A DNA stretch of 35,881 bases from a virus. A program made the position numbers and the translations under genes. The stretch's first letter is position 1. Each line of letters begins with the position of its first letter. Where the stretch lies: positions 1-35,881 of IMG/VR virus record IMGVR_UViG_3300035661_000184; one strand, written 5' to 3'. Shown piece after piece: positions 1 through 7,872 of the stretch. The notes under the pieces were generated by a model that was given only the letters and a program-made list of their open reading frames with translations, did not search any database and had not been told where the DNA came from.

Positions 1-496
1 AAGGTTCATTTGGGTTTTCTGGTGTTCCTTCTTTAACAGAAAAGGTACGATCTTGTAAGTCAGTACTTACATCAATACCTTGTATGCCAGTTCCACGTAT
101 AGCATTATATGCATATTCAATAGCTGGGATAGAACCTTTTTTCTGTTTAAATTCTTTAGCAGTATATATGTACTCTTCATTTAATATATCTGATATATTA
201 TTAATATTAGATGGTGAATACTGCATATTAATTGTAGCATATAATTTTGTTAAACGCTCAGATATATTTTCATCAAGCAAAGCTTTTTCATAAGCACTTT
301 TAATGTTTTCTAAATATGCACTAACTAATGAATCTTTAACTATCGAATTGTTTTCAGTAAATATTCTACTAATATCATAACTAAAATTGTTGTTGTCTTC
401 AATATATTCAAGTAATATTTGTATAGAATCATATATTACTGTTTTACTTTTTAGTTCATCAGGAATAAGTGAGTTTACGAGTTCTTTAAATAACAC
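1..496 (-). CDS. Putative baseplate/structural protein following gp6 (partial, runs off left edge)
   Basis: About 165 codons are visible; the 3' end lies outside the window. I chose the GTG at 496 as start because a strong ribosome site (TAAGGAG) overlaps the gp6 stop codon and sits just upstream, and because only nine bases separate the two genes. The visible part is soluble, rich in Asn, Ile and Lys, with no membrane segment or signal peptide. A stretch near residue 120 (KKGSIPAIEYAYNAIRG) has the look of a tail-assembly protein, but I cannot assign a family. Position directly after gp6 in a baseplate operon suggests a wedge or peripheral baseplate component, as gp7 or gp8 would be in T4. 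That role is inference from context only. Confidence 0.75.
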   Translation of the reverse strand, partial: MLFKELVNSLIPDELKSKTVIYDSIQILLEYIEDNNNFSYDISRIFTENNSIVKDSLVSAYLENIKSAYEKALLDENISERLTKLYATINMQYSPSNINNISDILNEEYIYTAKEFKQKKGSIPAIEYAYNAIRGTGIQGIDVSTDLQDRTFSVKEGTPENPNEP

Positions 497-505
497 TAAT
501 ACTCC

Positions 506-2605
506 TTATAGGTATTTTACTGAAGTTAGTCTTGGATACATATGTCTATACAATTTAAAGTTATTAGTTTTGTATTTCAAAGTTAATCTTCGTACTTGAC
601 TAAACATTAGATTTGTAAGTGGTGTAACTATAAATCTAGCATCAGTTGGTGTACTACCATCTTCATTAACATAAAAATTGATTTTTATAGATTTCTTTAT
701 TGAATTTTCAACATAGTACCTACCACAAACTACATTGTTGTATTTGATATTATAATAATAGTATTCAGCGTCTCTAGCAACAGTTGCACCACTTACCATA
801 ACTAATGATGTCCAATCTACAACTAATGTATCACCAGTAGTTATAAAGTTTGTAGTATTTATATCTGGTAAAATTGAAGGTATTATATCACCATTTGTAT
901 CATAAACACTTTCAAATGGAAAAGCAAGTAAAAATGTTATACCCATTTCAGTACGTTGACTAGTAAAATATTCATATAAATTGTAGTTAGTCCATAAGCT
1001 ACCTTCTAAACTACGTCCATATATGCTAATTTTTGGGTATAGATTACATTCTATGCCACTTAAATCATCCATTTCTTTATCCATACGTTTTATTAGGTTT
1101 GAATGAAAATATTGTTGCTCAAAATCCATAATATTAGTAGTAAAAAAGTTATTGATTATATTAAAAATATCTTGCTGAGTTGCTTGTTTTGTATTGTTTA
1201 GGCTATACTTAACAACTGTTATTTCATAATCAAAATCTATATAGAATGGACTAATATTGTGTAATTGCATAGTCATAATTTTGTATTGAGATAATGTATC
1301 AAAAACACCAGGATTAATTAGACTATTGTTTTGGTCATAAGAAGTAGAATTTAATTCATTACTCCTCATAAACAATTTTGTTGTAATATCTTTATCTATT
1401 AGGTTATAATTATAGTTTAAAACATCATTAGAAAATGTTGTTGATCGATAACTAGGAATCATAGATAGATATATATTACCAAGGTTCATAGGTGTTTCTT
1501 CATCACCACCCCAACATTGTGTATATTCAACATTAGCAAATCTGTTACAAATAGAAATGTAATCATATTTTGTTACAGCTCTATTTGCACTATTGTGAAA
1601 CAATGGAGCATTAATTTTAACTTGATCAGGATCTTCTTCATTAGCTCCAGTTACTAATAATAGTTCACTAAGATTAACATCAGTACCAGTATACATAACA
1701 AAATTATTACTAATATTAGTATCAACAATAGCCCAATTACTAGTTGCAGCTCCAGCACTACCTGAAGAAATAAGAACATTTACATATATCTGTGTATTTA
1801 AACGTAATTCATTACCAACACCAGCAATATTAAAGTATATTTGTGGGGTTGAAGTTTCAATATTATCTAATCTAACAAATTTTTTCTCTAAATTTGTATC
1901 TTTGTCAGTCAAAAACTGAGAAGATTTATACCAAGGCTCATTAATGTGTTCAATACCATTAGCGTCAACGTAATTAAGTGTTAACTCTAGACCATCATCT
2001 TCTACATTAATATATGGGATATCAATTTTATTATTAGCAATAATATTACCACCAACATCAAGTGTTGTTGGTGTATTAATTTGTAATGTAGCAGGGTAAT
2101 CACGACTTAAATATAATGTTCCTTCTTTCATAGCAACAGTAAAATATTTACTAGTATCATTCATATCTGTTATAGTAGCATTAGATAATTGTTTAGTAAT
2201 TGTTACACCAAAATAATAATAATTTTTGCCACCATTAGTTGTAGAAAAGTACTTTGGTAGTTCATATATTCGTAATGTTGTATCAGTATCAGGAAGTGTT
2301 ATATCTTTTTTAGCAATAAATGTTAAACGATATTGATAACTAACTTTGTTTTGTGCTTCATACCCTTGTTCTCGTGCAAGGTATAATATATTTTTCTTTT
2401 GAGTAGATTTAGCTAATAACATTTCACCAATATTTGCTGATGTATTTACATTTAACATACCAACAACATATGCTATTACGTCAGAAATTATAGCTGCATT
2501 ACTACCAGCAAAATTTGCGTCATAACCTTTTAGTGAAAATCTATCTACAATATCAGCTCTTACACTATCGTAATCAAAAGGAACTACTGGTAAATTTGTT
2601 GCCAT
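506..2605 (-). CDS. gp6: Baseplate wedge protein, T4 gp6-like (BaseplateJ-type)
   Basis: A 699-residue protein close in size to T4 gp6 (660 residues). The N-terminus has the typical opening of this family: an acidic start (DYDSVRADIVDRF), a Gly/Ala-rich helix ending in DVIAYVVGMLNVN, then AREQGYEAQNKVSYQYRL, which corresponds to the conserved segment in which gp6 proteins adapt to neighbouring wedge subunits. In T4, gp6 dimers form the continuous ring that ties baseplate wedges together. It follows the gp25-like gene as in other T4-like clusters. A late-promoter sequence lies 30 bases upstream of its ATG, so it can be transcribed independently of the genes before it. The family call is firm; details of the C-terminal half are not resolvable by eye. 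Confidence 0.9.
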   Translation of the reverse strand: MATNLPVVPFDYDSVRADIVDRFSLKGYDANFAGSNAAIISDVIAYVVGMLNVNTSANIGEMLLAKSTQKKNILYLAREQGYEAQNKVSYQYRLTFIAKKDITLPDTDTTLRIYELPKYFSTTNGGKNYYYFGVTITKQLSNATITDMNDTSKYFTVAMKEGTLYLSRDYPATLQINTPTTLDVGGNIIANNKIDIPYINVEDDGLELTLNYVDANGIEHINEPWYKSSQFLTDKDTNLEKKFVRLDNIETSTPQIYFNIAGVGNELRLNTQIYVNVLISSGSAGAATSNWAIVDTNISNNFVMYTGTDVNLSELLLVTGANEEDPDQVKINAPLFHNSANRAVTKYDYISICNRFANVEYTQCWGGDEETPMNLGNIYLSMIPSYRSTTFSNDVLNYNYNLIDKDITTKLFMRSNELNSTSYDQNNSLINPGVFDTLSQYKIMTMQLHNISPFYIDFDYEITVVKYSLNNTKQATQQDIFNIINNFFTTNIMDFEQQYFHSNLIKRMDKEMDDLSGIECNLYPKISIYGRSLEGSLWTNYNLYEYFTSQRTEMGITFLLAFPFESVYDTNGDIIPSILPDINTTNFITTGDTLVVDWTSLVMVSGATVARDAEYYYYNIKYNNVVCGRYYVENSIKKSIKINFYVNEDGSTPTDARFIVTPLTNLMFSQVRRLTLKYKTNNFKLYRHMYPRLTSVKYL

Positions 2606-2634
2606 ATTTTACTCTCTTATCTTAATTATATAGA

Positions 2635-2642
2635 TATTTATA
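2635..2642 (-). promoter_or_regulatory. T4-type late promoter for the gp6-like gene
   Basis: On the minus strand this reads TATAAATA, the T4 late promoter core, ending 29 bases before the gp6 ATG, with no -35 element recognised. Such promoters need a phage late sigma factor (gp55-like), which is not in this window. Confidence 0.6.
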
Positions 2643-2669
2643 CTCTTACTTTCTTGTCTACTTATATAC

Positions 2670-3020
2670 TCATCTTAGTTTGATTATTACTTGTTCTGAA
2701 GTATTTGTATCTTTTATTAGAAAATATATTTCAACAAATACTCTGTTGTATTCTTGTTGTTCAGTAACATTAACTTGTATATTTGTTATTCTTGGCTCAT
2801 TTGTATATAATGAAGACATTACAGTTTCTTCTATTTGATGAACAGTAATAAAATCCATTGGTTCAAATAAAAACCTATCTAGATTTGTACCAAATTCTGG
2901 CTGACCAGGAATAGTTAGTATTTTTGTACTAAGTATATTATTAATACTTTGTTTTATAGAATCAGAGTCTTGCAATAATGTTTGCATTTGTGTAGGGTGA
3001 AAATCATTATAAACAGCCAT
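2670..3020 (-). CDS. gp25: Baseplate wedge protein, T4 gp25-like (GPW/gp25 family)
   Basis: A 116-residue protein, a little shorter than T4 gp25 (132 residues). It carries the family signature: a helix followed by LSTKILTIPGQPEFGTNLDRFLFEP, then two-strand and helix elements ending in a beta-rich C-terminus (VFVEIYFLIKD). The glutamate in PGQPEFGT is the conserved EPR-loop position of gp25-like sheath initiators. In T4, gp25 sits at the inner baseplate and starts sheath polymerisation; related proteins exist in P2 (W) and in type VI secretion. It has its own late promoter and lies between the PAAR tip and gp6 genes, a standard arrangement. Confidence 0.92.
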   Translation of the reverse strand: MAVYNDFHPTQMQTLLQDSDSIKQSINNILSTKILTIPGQPEFGTNLDRFLFEPMDFITVHQIEETVMSSLYTNEPRITNIQVNVTEQQEYNRVFVEIYFLIKDTNTSEQVIIKLR

Positions 3021-3042
3021 TTTATTTTCTCCTATTTTGTAT

Positions 3043-3050
3043 TATTTATA
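3043..3050 (-). promoter_or_regulatory. T4-type late promoter for the gp25-like gene
   Basis: Minus-strand TATAAATA, 22 bases upstream of the gp25 ATG. A ribosome site (AGGAG) lies between it and the start. Confidence 0.6.
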
Positions 3051-3071
3051 TAATTATGCAAATTGTGCTAA

Positions 3072-3350
3072 CTATGCCAAAGATACAGAAGATGATGCAG
3101 TAGCAATATCTCCACAAGAAAGTGAATCACCTGCTAACATAATTTTCTTTCCATTAATTGTTGCTACACCACTTGCAATTCCCTTAGGGTAATGTGTAAC
3201 TCCTGATGAATTAGTATGAGTATCATAAGAATCTCCATCTAATGCTATTGGTACACCATTTATAGTAACACTAGAACTAGCATGAATTGGTACTGCGTTC
3301 CAACCATTATGACCCTTGCTCATATCTCCATTTAAAACTACATTAGCCAT
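3072..3350 (-). CDS. PAAR-domain tail spike tip protein
   Basis: A 92-residue protein of the size of a single PAAR domain. Its pattern is typical: GDMSKGHNGW near the N-terminus, a VTINGVPIALDGD repeat, a His-containing middle (THTNSSGVTHYPKG), a second ATINGKKIMLAGD repeat and a SCGD motif near the end. The histidines and the cysteine are the likely metal ligands that pin the cone together. PAAR proteins cap the membrane-piercing needle (T4 gp5.4). It lies directly after the gp5-like spike gene in transcription order, as expected for the tip of that spike. Confidence 0.9.
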   Translation of the reverse strand: MANVVLNGDMSKGHNGWNAVPIHASSSVTINGVPIALDGDSYDTHTNSSGVTHYPKGIASGVATINGKKIMLAGDSLSCGDIATASSSVSLA

Positions 3351-3371
3351 ATGCTATCCTTATGTTATCCT

Positions 3372-4070
3372 TTATACTACCATAGTACTTGTACCATGTA
3401 TTGTAACAGCACTTCCTTGAATTAACATAGCACCAGCACTTTTAAACGTACCACTACCACTAGCATTAACAGTAACATCTTTACCATTAACGGTAACAGC
3501 AGCACTACTAGTAATATTTGCAGCTCCTGTACTATTTATATTAGTAATACCCGTAGTATTAAAGGTAGTATTATTAATTGCATTAACTTCAATATCACCA
3601 TTGCTTTTTATTAATAGGTAAGTACCAGAAGAATGCTTTATATTAATTCTATTATTTGCTGGGTCATCATCAATTTCAATAATATGTCCAGCTTTTGTTT
3701 GTATTACATTATTTAGTGTATATTTACTACCACTTGCCAATGTATTAATATCACCTTTAGCTACAATAGCACCAACTATAACCGGTGCATTTACATCACC
3801 ATTATCAAATATACACCATACCCAAGTACCAACTTGTGCTATACTTGATATACCAATACCATTGTCAAAACCAAAAGCTAAAGAATTTATACTAGTCGCC
3901 CAAGGTAGTGTAGCAGTTGGTGCTAATACTTTGTCTTGTGAATGTACGCCAAGTACTCGTACTTTATATCTTGCCATTTGTTCTGGGTCATTGTTATCTT
4001 CAATGACACCTTTATAATAGATTTTTCTATTTTGAAATAGTATTTCTTCTTCTTTATCTGTAACTAACAT
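3372..4070 (-). CDS. gp5: Baseplate central spike, T4 gp5-like without lysozyme domain
   Basis: A 232-residue protein. Residues of about 15-115 look like the OB-fold of gp5/VgrG spikes (YYKGVIEDNNDPEQMARYKVRV, a PWATS segment, then VGTWVWCIFDNGDVNAPVIVGAI). Residues of about 165-232 are a low-complexity beta-rich stretch in which Thr, Asn, Ser and Val alternate, consistent with a trimeric beta-helix needle. T4 gp5 has 575 residues because a lysozyme domain sits between these parts; no such domain is present here. Peptidoglycan cleavage at entry must therefore come from another virion protein, and the peptidase domain in the tape measure gene is the obvious candidate. Confidence 0.88.
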   Translation of the reverse strand: MLVTDKEEEILFQNRKIYYKGVIEDNNDPEQMARYKVRVLGVHSQDKVLAPTATLPWATSINSLAFGFDNGIGISSIAQVGTWVWCIFDNGDVNAPVIVGAIVAKGDINTLASGSKYTLNNVIQTKAGHIIEIDDDPANNRINIKHSSGTYLLIKSNGDIEVNAINNTTFNTTGITNINSTGAANITSSAAVTVNGKDVTVNASGSGTFKSAGAMLIQGSAVTIHGTSTMVV

Positions 4071-4110
4071 ATAATTCCCTTTAACATCATTTAGTACCCT
4101 TTAGCACCCT

Positions 4111-5307
4111 TTATTTTTCTTTTATCCCTGCTCTACCAAGAGTTAATATTTGAGTAAAGTGACCACTTTTAAACTTATCTACTATTTTTAGTATTACGTA
4201 TTCACCACTTAATATAAAATTTGTTGATGTATTATTTTCTATTTGTATGTTACTTGGTATATCGATACCAACTTTAAACAATAAGTTATATGCAAATGAA
4301 CCAGTAACTTCTATTTCAATTAATATATTTTCAAGTGCATTTGTACTATATATTCTTGAAAATGCACTATATCCTGCGTTATTTGGTATTTCAACAGATT
4401 TAACTCCATTTGTTCTAGCATAAGATATTAAGTATGATGAAGAATCCATATCTGTTGCAATATTTGAGTGCACAACAATTTTGTTTTCTATTTTTTTAGT
4501 GATATAGTTAAAATTTGATACAATTGTATCTGGTAAATTAACACAAGTAGAAAGTAAATCTAATGATAATATTTGTATTTTATGTATTAGAAATGGGTTA
4601 TTTACATCTAATGGTATATCAGGATTGTGCATTTTAAATATGGCACCATTATCACCCTCTACTAACTTAACATATCTGTTAGGTATATTATTGGACTTAA
4701 CAAGAGTAGTACCTAGTCTTGTACTATAAAAAAGAAAAGAATCAAATATTTCTCTATTATGTACAAATGATAAAAATGGTTTATGTACAGGGACAACAAT
4801 ATTTTCATAAATAATATCTGTATCTTCAATATTTATTATTGGGAATTGTCTTTTTATGCTACCAATTAATTTTGGGTCAGTTAAATAGTCTTTTATAATA
4901 TTAGATACTGTTGTTGACGTATATCCTCTACCAATGTATGAATTAAGCATGTAGTAATAAACAACATCAACAAATTCTATTTTAAAAACTGTAGTAAAAG
5001 TATCATTTTTATGATGCTCTATCTTTGTTACTATAAAAATATTTTTACCAATAACATTAAATGCATCAACACCTTCTATTTTAAATATCATAGTGTTATG
5101 AGGAGGTATATTTGCAAATATACCAGCTTTGTCTTCAAATATAACATAACCATCTACATATATATCATTTATATCCCAGTTTACCTGACAATCATGAATA
5201 TCTGGAACATTTAAGGGCATAAATGTATCTTTATTTTTAGTTTGATATCCTATACTATAAGTTATATTCTTTAGAGAATTTTCTTGTGATATGCTATTTT
5301 TAAACAT
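4111..5307 (-). CDS. gp27: Baseplate hub protein, T4 gp27-like
   Basis: A 398-residue protein, close to T4 gp27 (391 residues). The N-terminal region is beta-rich with tube-like strands (DCQVNWDINDIYVDGYVIFED and FKIEGVDAFNVIGKNIFIVTKIEHHK), as in the gp27/gpD hub fold that joins the hexameric tube to the trimeric spike. The call rests on this pattern, the length and the position directly before the gp5-like spike gene and after the gp53-like gene. The ATG overlaps the end of the gp53-like gene by 8 bases, so translation is likely coupled. No single catalytic motif is expected in this family. Confidence 0.75.
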   Translation of the reverse strand: MFKNSISQENSLKNITYSIGYQTKNKDTFMPLNVPDIHDCQVNWDINDIYVDGYVIFEDKAGIFANIPPHNTMIFKIEGVDAFNVIGKNIFIVTKIEHHKNDTFTTVFKIEFVDVVYYYMLNSYIGRGYTSTTVSNIIKDYLTDPKLIGSIKRQFPIINIEDTDIIYENIVVPVHKPFLSFVHNREIFDSFLFYSTRLGTTLVKSNNIPNRYVKLVEGDNGAIFKMHNPDIPLDVNNPFLIHKIQILSLDLLSTCVNLPDTIVSNFNYITKKIENKIVVHSNIATDMDSSSYLISYARTNGVKSVEIPNNAGYSAFSRIYSTNALENILIEIEVTGSFAYNLLFKVGIDIPSNIQIENNTSTNFILSGEYVILKIVDKFKSGHFTQILTLGRAGIKEK

Positions 5308-5749
5308 TTAATAACTCTGTAAATCTTGGTAGATACTGTGATTTTAACAGTATTATTTTTCTATGCTTTTCATTATTGGCAATTTCTTCTTCAAGGAATC
5401 TAGCTTTTGTATTATCTAATTCTGTTTGGCTAAGATGAGGGAACATTGCTGTCCATACAGCAAATCTATCATTAACAACAGAATATACATAATCGTTATG
5501 CTTTGGTAGATCAAATACTGTATCCATATTATTTATTACAAAAATTAAATCCCACAAATTTGAATTATTGTAAACACTATATGCAATATCAACTAAGGTT
5601 CTTCCATCATCTACATTCATATATGTAAACCAGTCACTATATGTTGTTATATTTTCTGGTACAAGAGTAACAGTCTTAGAAAATACATCAGCAATTGTAT
5701 AACCACTAAACGATGTAGTTGCATTAAAATTGTATACTGTGTTTATCAT
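5300..5749 (-). CDS. gp53: Baseplate wedge protein, T4 gp53-like (LysM-like domain)
   Basis: A 149-residue protein. Residues of about 46-85 form a LysM-like module (DGRTLVDIAYSVYNNSNLWDLIFVINNM), which is characteristic of gp53-type wedge proteins, where it clamps neighbouring wedges rather than binding peptidoglycan. The C-terminal third is helical and charged. T4 gp53 has 196 residues, so this is a compact version. It overlaps the upstream gp48/54-like gene by 4 bases and the downstream hub gene by 8, showing a tightly packed operon. Confidence 0.8.
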   Translation of the reverse strand: MINTVYNFNATTSFSGYTIADVFSKTVTLVPENITTYSDWFTYMNVDDGRTLVDIAYSVYNNSNLWDLIFVINNMDTVFDLPKHNDYVYSVVNDRFAVWTAMFPHLSQTELDNTKARFLEEEIANNEKHRKIILLKSQYLPRFTELLNV

Positions 5750-6654
5750 ACTTTTTTTACCTTTTTACTTTTATTATAGTATGGGGTTCGTTCTACAAAT
5801 GATAAGCTTAACGTTATTTGTTTTACTGCACCATCATTTGTCATAGACATATTTCCATCTGCACCATATGAAATATTTATAGATGTTAAGTTAAAAAAAA
5901 CTTTTTCAATTTCTAACATTTGTGCTATTTGTTCATTTCCAAAAACAATCCTAAACATTGATTTTTGAGAAACAAATAGTGAATTTTGAGGTGCATCACC
6001 ACTCATATAATATTTGAATGCAATTAATCCCCTTAATATATTATTATACTCAATTGAATTTGCAGGTATTAATGTATAAGTAAAAGTAAAACGTCTTAAA
6101 TCTGTGCCAGAATATGTGTTTACTTTTTGTGGATTTATTGCTATATTTTTTCTTTTGCCAATTTCAATCATTTCCTCTATTGCTTTTGTTGCACCATCAA
6201 CCATTGATGGTTTTAATATTTTAGCAACTAAGTATGGTGCTTTAGTCATCATTCGTTCTGTAGCACCTAATACTGATGATTCATAGTTGTGTGTAGTATT
6301 ATCACTAATATTATTTGGTATTGGTAACGCCCACAGATATACATTGTCATCAAATTTTGGTAGTTCAACTGGATCTTCAGTAAATGATTTTAACTCTGAA
6401 TAATACTTACCAGCACTATTCAGTAACTTATTCATAATTTCACCAATATTGTTATCAGCAAGTTCATCTTTAGCTGCATTCCATAAAGCATCAGCAATAT
6501 CATCAGATTGTTCAATAATCTTTCTAGCAGTTTCTACTATTGGTATATCAAATTTTAGTGCTGCATCAATTTCATCTTTTATATCTTTTATTTTTGGGTC
6601 AATACCTAAAGGATAACATAGTATATACATTAAATGATTGTCGTCCAATAACAT
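5746..6654 (-). CDS. Baseplate-tail tube junction protein, T4 gp48/gp54-like (copy 1)
   Basis: A 302-residue protein. The C-terminal half has the signature of gp48/gp54 tube initiator and cap proteins: NTYSGTDLRRFTFTYTLIPANSIEYNN, then SYGADGNMSMTNDGAVKQITLSLSFVERTP. In T4 (gp54 320 residues, gp48 364 residues) these two paralogues stack on the hub and start tube growth. The next gene upstream is a paralogue with the same two motifs. By length this copy resembles gp54, but assignment between gp48 and gp54 is not secure from motifs alone. Confidence 0.82.
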   Translation of the reverse strand: MLLDDNHLMYILCYPLGIDPKIKDIKDEIDAALKFDIPIVETARKIIEQSDDIADALWNAAKDELADNNIGEIMNKLLNSAGKYYSELKSFTEDPVELPKFDDNVYLWALPIPNNISDNTTHNYESSVLGATERMMTKAPYLVAKILKPSMVDGATKAIEEMIEIGKRKNIAINPQKVNTYSGTDLRRFTFTYTLIPANSIEYNNILRGLIAFKYYMSGDAPQNSLFVSQKSMFRIVFGNEQIAQMLEIEKVFFNLTSINISYGADGNMSMTNDGAVKQITLSLSFVERTPYYNKSKKVKKV

Positions 6655-6669
6655 TATTCTTTCCTTATT

Positions 6670-7872
6670 TTATATTAGTGTTCCAAAAAGTACTTTATTA
6701 GATGCACCATTTAATTTATCATAGTTTGACTTAAAATTATCAGCCCACATAGGTATTCTTTCTATTAAACTCAAAGTTAAATTTATTTGTTTTGGCATAC
6801 CATCATTGTACATAGACATATTACCATCTACTCCATAATCAAAATTAATAGCTTGTATAAAATAGCCAGATGATACTGGTGATGCACCTTTTTTAAGTTT
6901 AATTTCTTGTTCTTTACCCTTATCATCTACTGATGAAGTTAAATGTTTTGAAGACATAACAGCATTTAATTTATTTATATTTATTCGTTCATCTGCACTA
7001 TTTTTATCAACACTTATTTCAAATGTAAATATGTGTTTCTGCTTTAGAAAACTAGCACTAAAATCTGCACCATCTGGTGTAGTAGAAACACCAGATGCTG
7101 TTGTCTTTGCAGTAGGGGTACCAGCTGTTGTACTAGGTGCTGCTAATGGTTGTCCATCGGTACCTTTAGTGCTACCATCCCCAACACCATCACTTTTAGT
7201 ATTAGTTGCAGAAATATTTTTATCAAACATTTCTGCTCTAGCATATTCTTTTATTAAATTTATCATTTCTATTATTTTATCAGCATGAGGTTTATTTTCA
7301 GGTATAAACTGAAAATTTAATGATATTGTTCTTGGGTTTGAACCCCTATATGTATGTATAATATTTTGGTTTACTACAATATTATCACGTTTTAAATATG
7401 TTTCGGTTAGACCAATAAGATCATTAAATAGTGTTGGGATATTTCTACTAACATTAGCTGCTAAGGCGTTAGCTGCACCAACACCTTTTTTAAACATTTT
7501 TTCTTCTAATGAGTATCTGTTTTCTTCAAACGATTGGTCATAGGTTTCTTCTATTTTTGAAGGAAGAGGAAGATAAAAATAATCAATTTTTTTATAGTCA
7601 CTTACTGGTCCATCAACTCTGTTTTCTAACATTTTTGTAGCATTATCAGAAAAACTCTTAGCACTAGATATAAATTTACTAGCTACCGCTTTACCACTAT
7701 CAACTGGATGATTAAAATCCAAACTGCCAATAGAAGAAAACATACCATATATATCATTAATTACTTGTGTGCCTAATTTACCAGAATCAATTTCCATTAC
7801 TGATAATACAAATCTCCTAGTTTGTGTGTCTGTAGAACTAGCAACATCTAGTTGTTTTTTAACTTCTGCCAT
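6670..7872 (-). CDS. Baseplate-tail tube junction protein, T4 gp48/gp54-like (copy 2)
   Basis: A 400-residue paralogue of the following gene. It has the same two motifs: HTYRGSNPRTISLNFQFIPEN near residue 185 and NFDYGVDGNMSMYNDGMPKQ near residue 345, followed by INLTLSLIERIPMW. Between them (about residues 225-265) is a low-complexity linker rich in Gly, Thr, Ser and Ala that is absent from the other copy and accounts for most of the extra length. The ATG shares one base with the stop of the tape measure gene (TAATG), which implies coupled translation. By size it is the better gp48 candidate. Confidence 0.82.
   Translation of the reverse strand: MAEVKKQLDVASSTDTQTRRFVLSVMEIDSGKLGTQVINDIYGMFSSIGSLDFNHPVDSGKAVASKFISSAKSFSDNATKMLENRVDGPVSDYKKIDYFYLPLPSKIEETYDQSFEENRYSLEEKMFKKGVGAANALAANVSRNIPTLFNDLIGLTETYLKRDNIVVNQNIIHTYRGSNPRTISLNFQFIPENKPHADKIIEMINLIKEYARAEMFDKNISATNTKSDGVGDGSTKGTDGQPLAAPSTTAGTPTAKTTASGVSTTPDGADFSASFLKQKHIFTFEISVDKNSADERININKLNAVMSSKHLTSSVDDKGKEQEIKLKKGASPVSSGYFIQAINFDYGVDGNMSMYNDGMPKQINLTLSLIERIPMWADNFKSNYDKLNGASNKVLFGTLI

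Noticed and set aside
387-599. Plus-strand frame across the gp6 end
   Set aside because: It is antisense to the gp6 end and to the partial gene, both of which have ribosome sites and family or context support.
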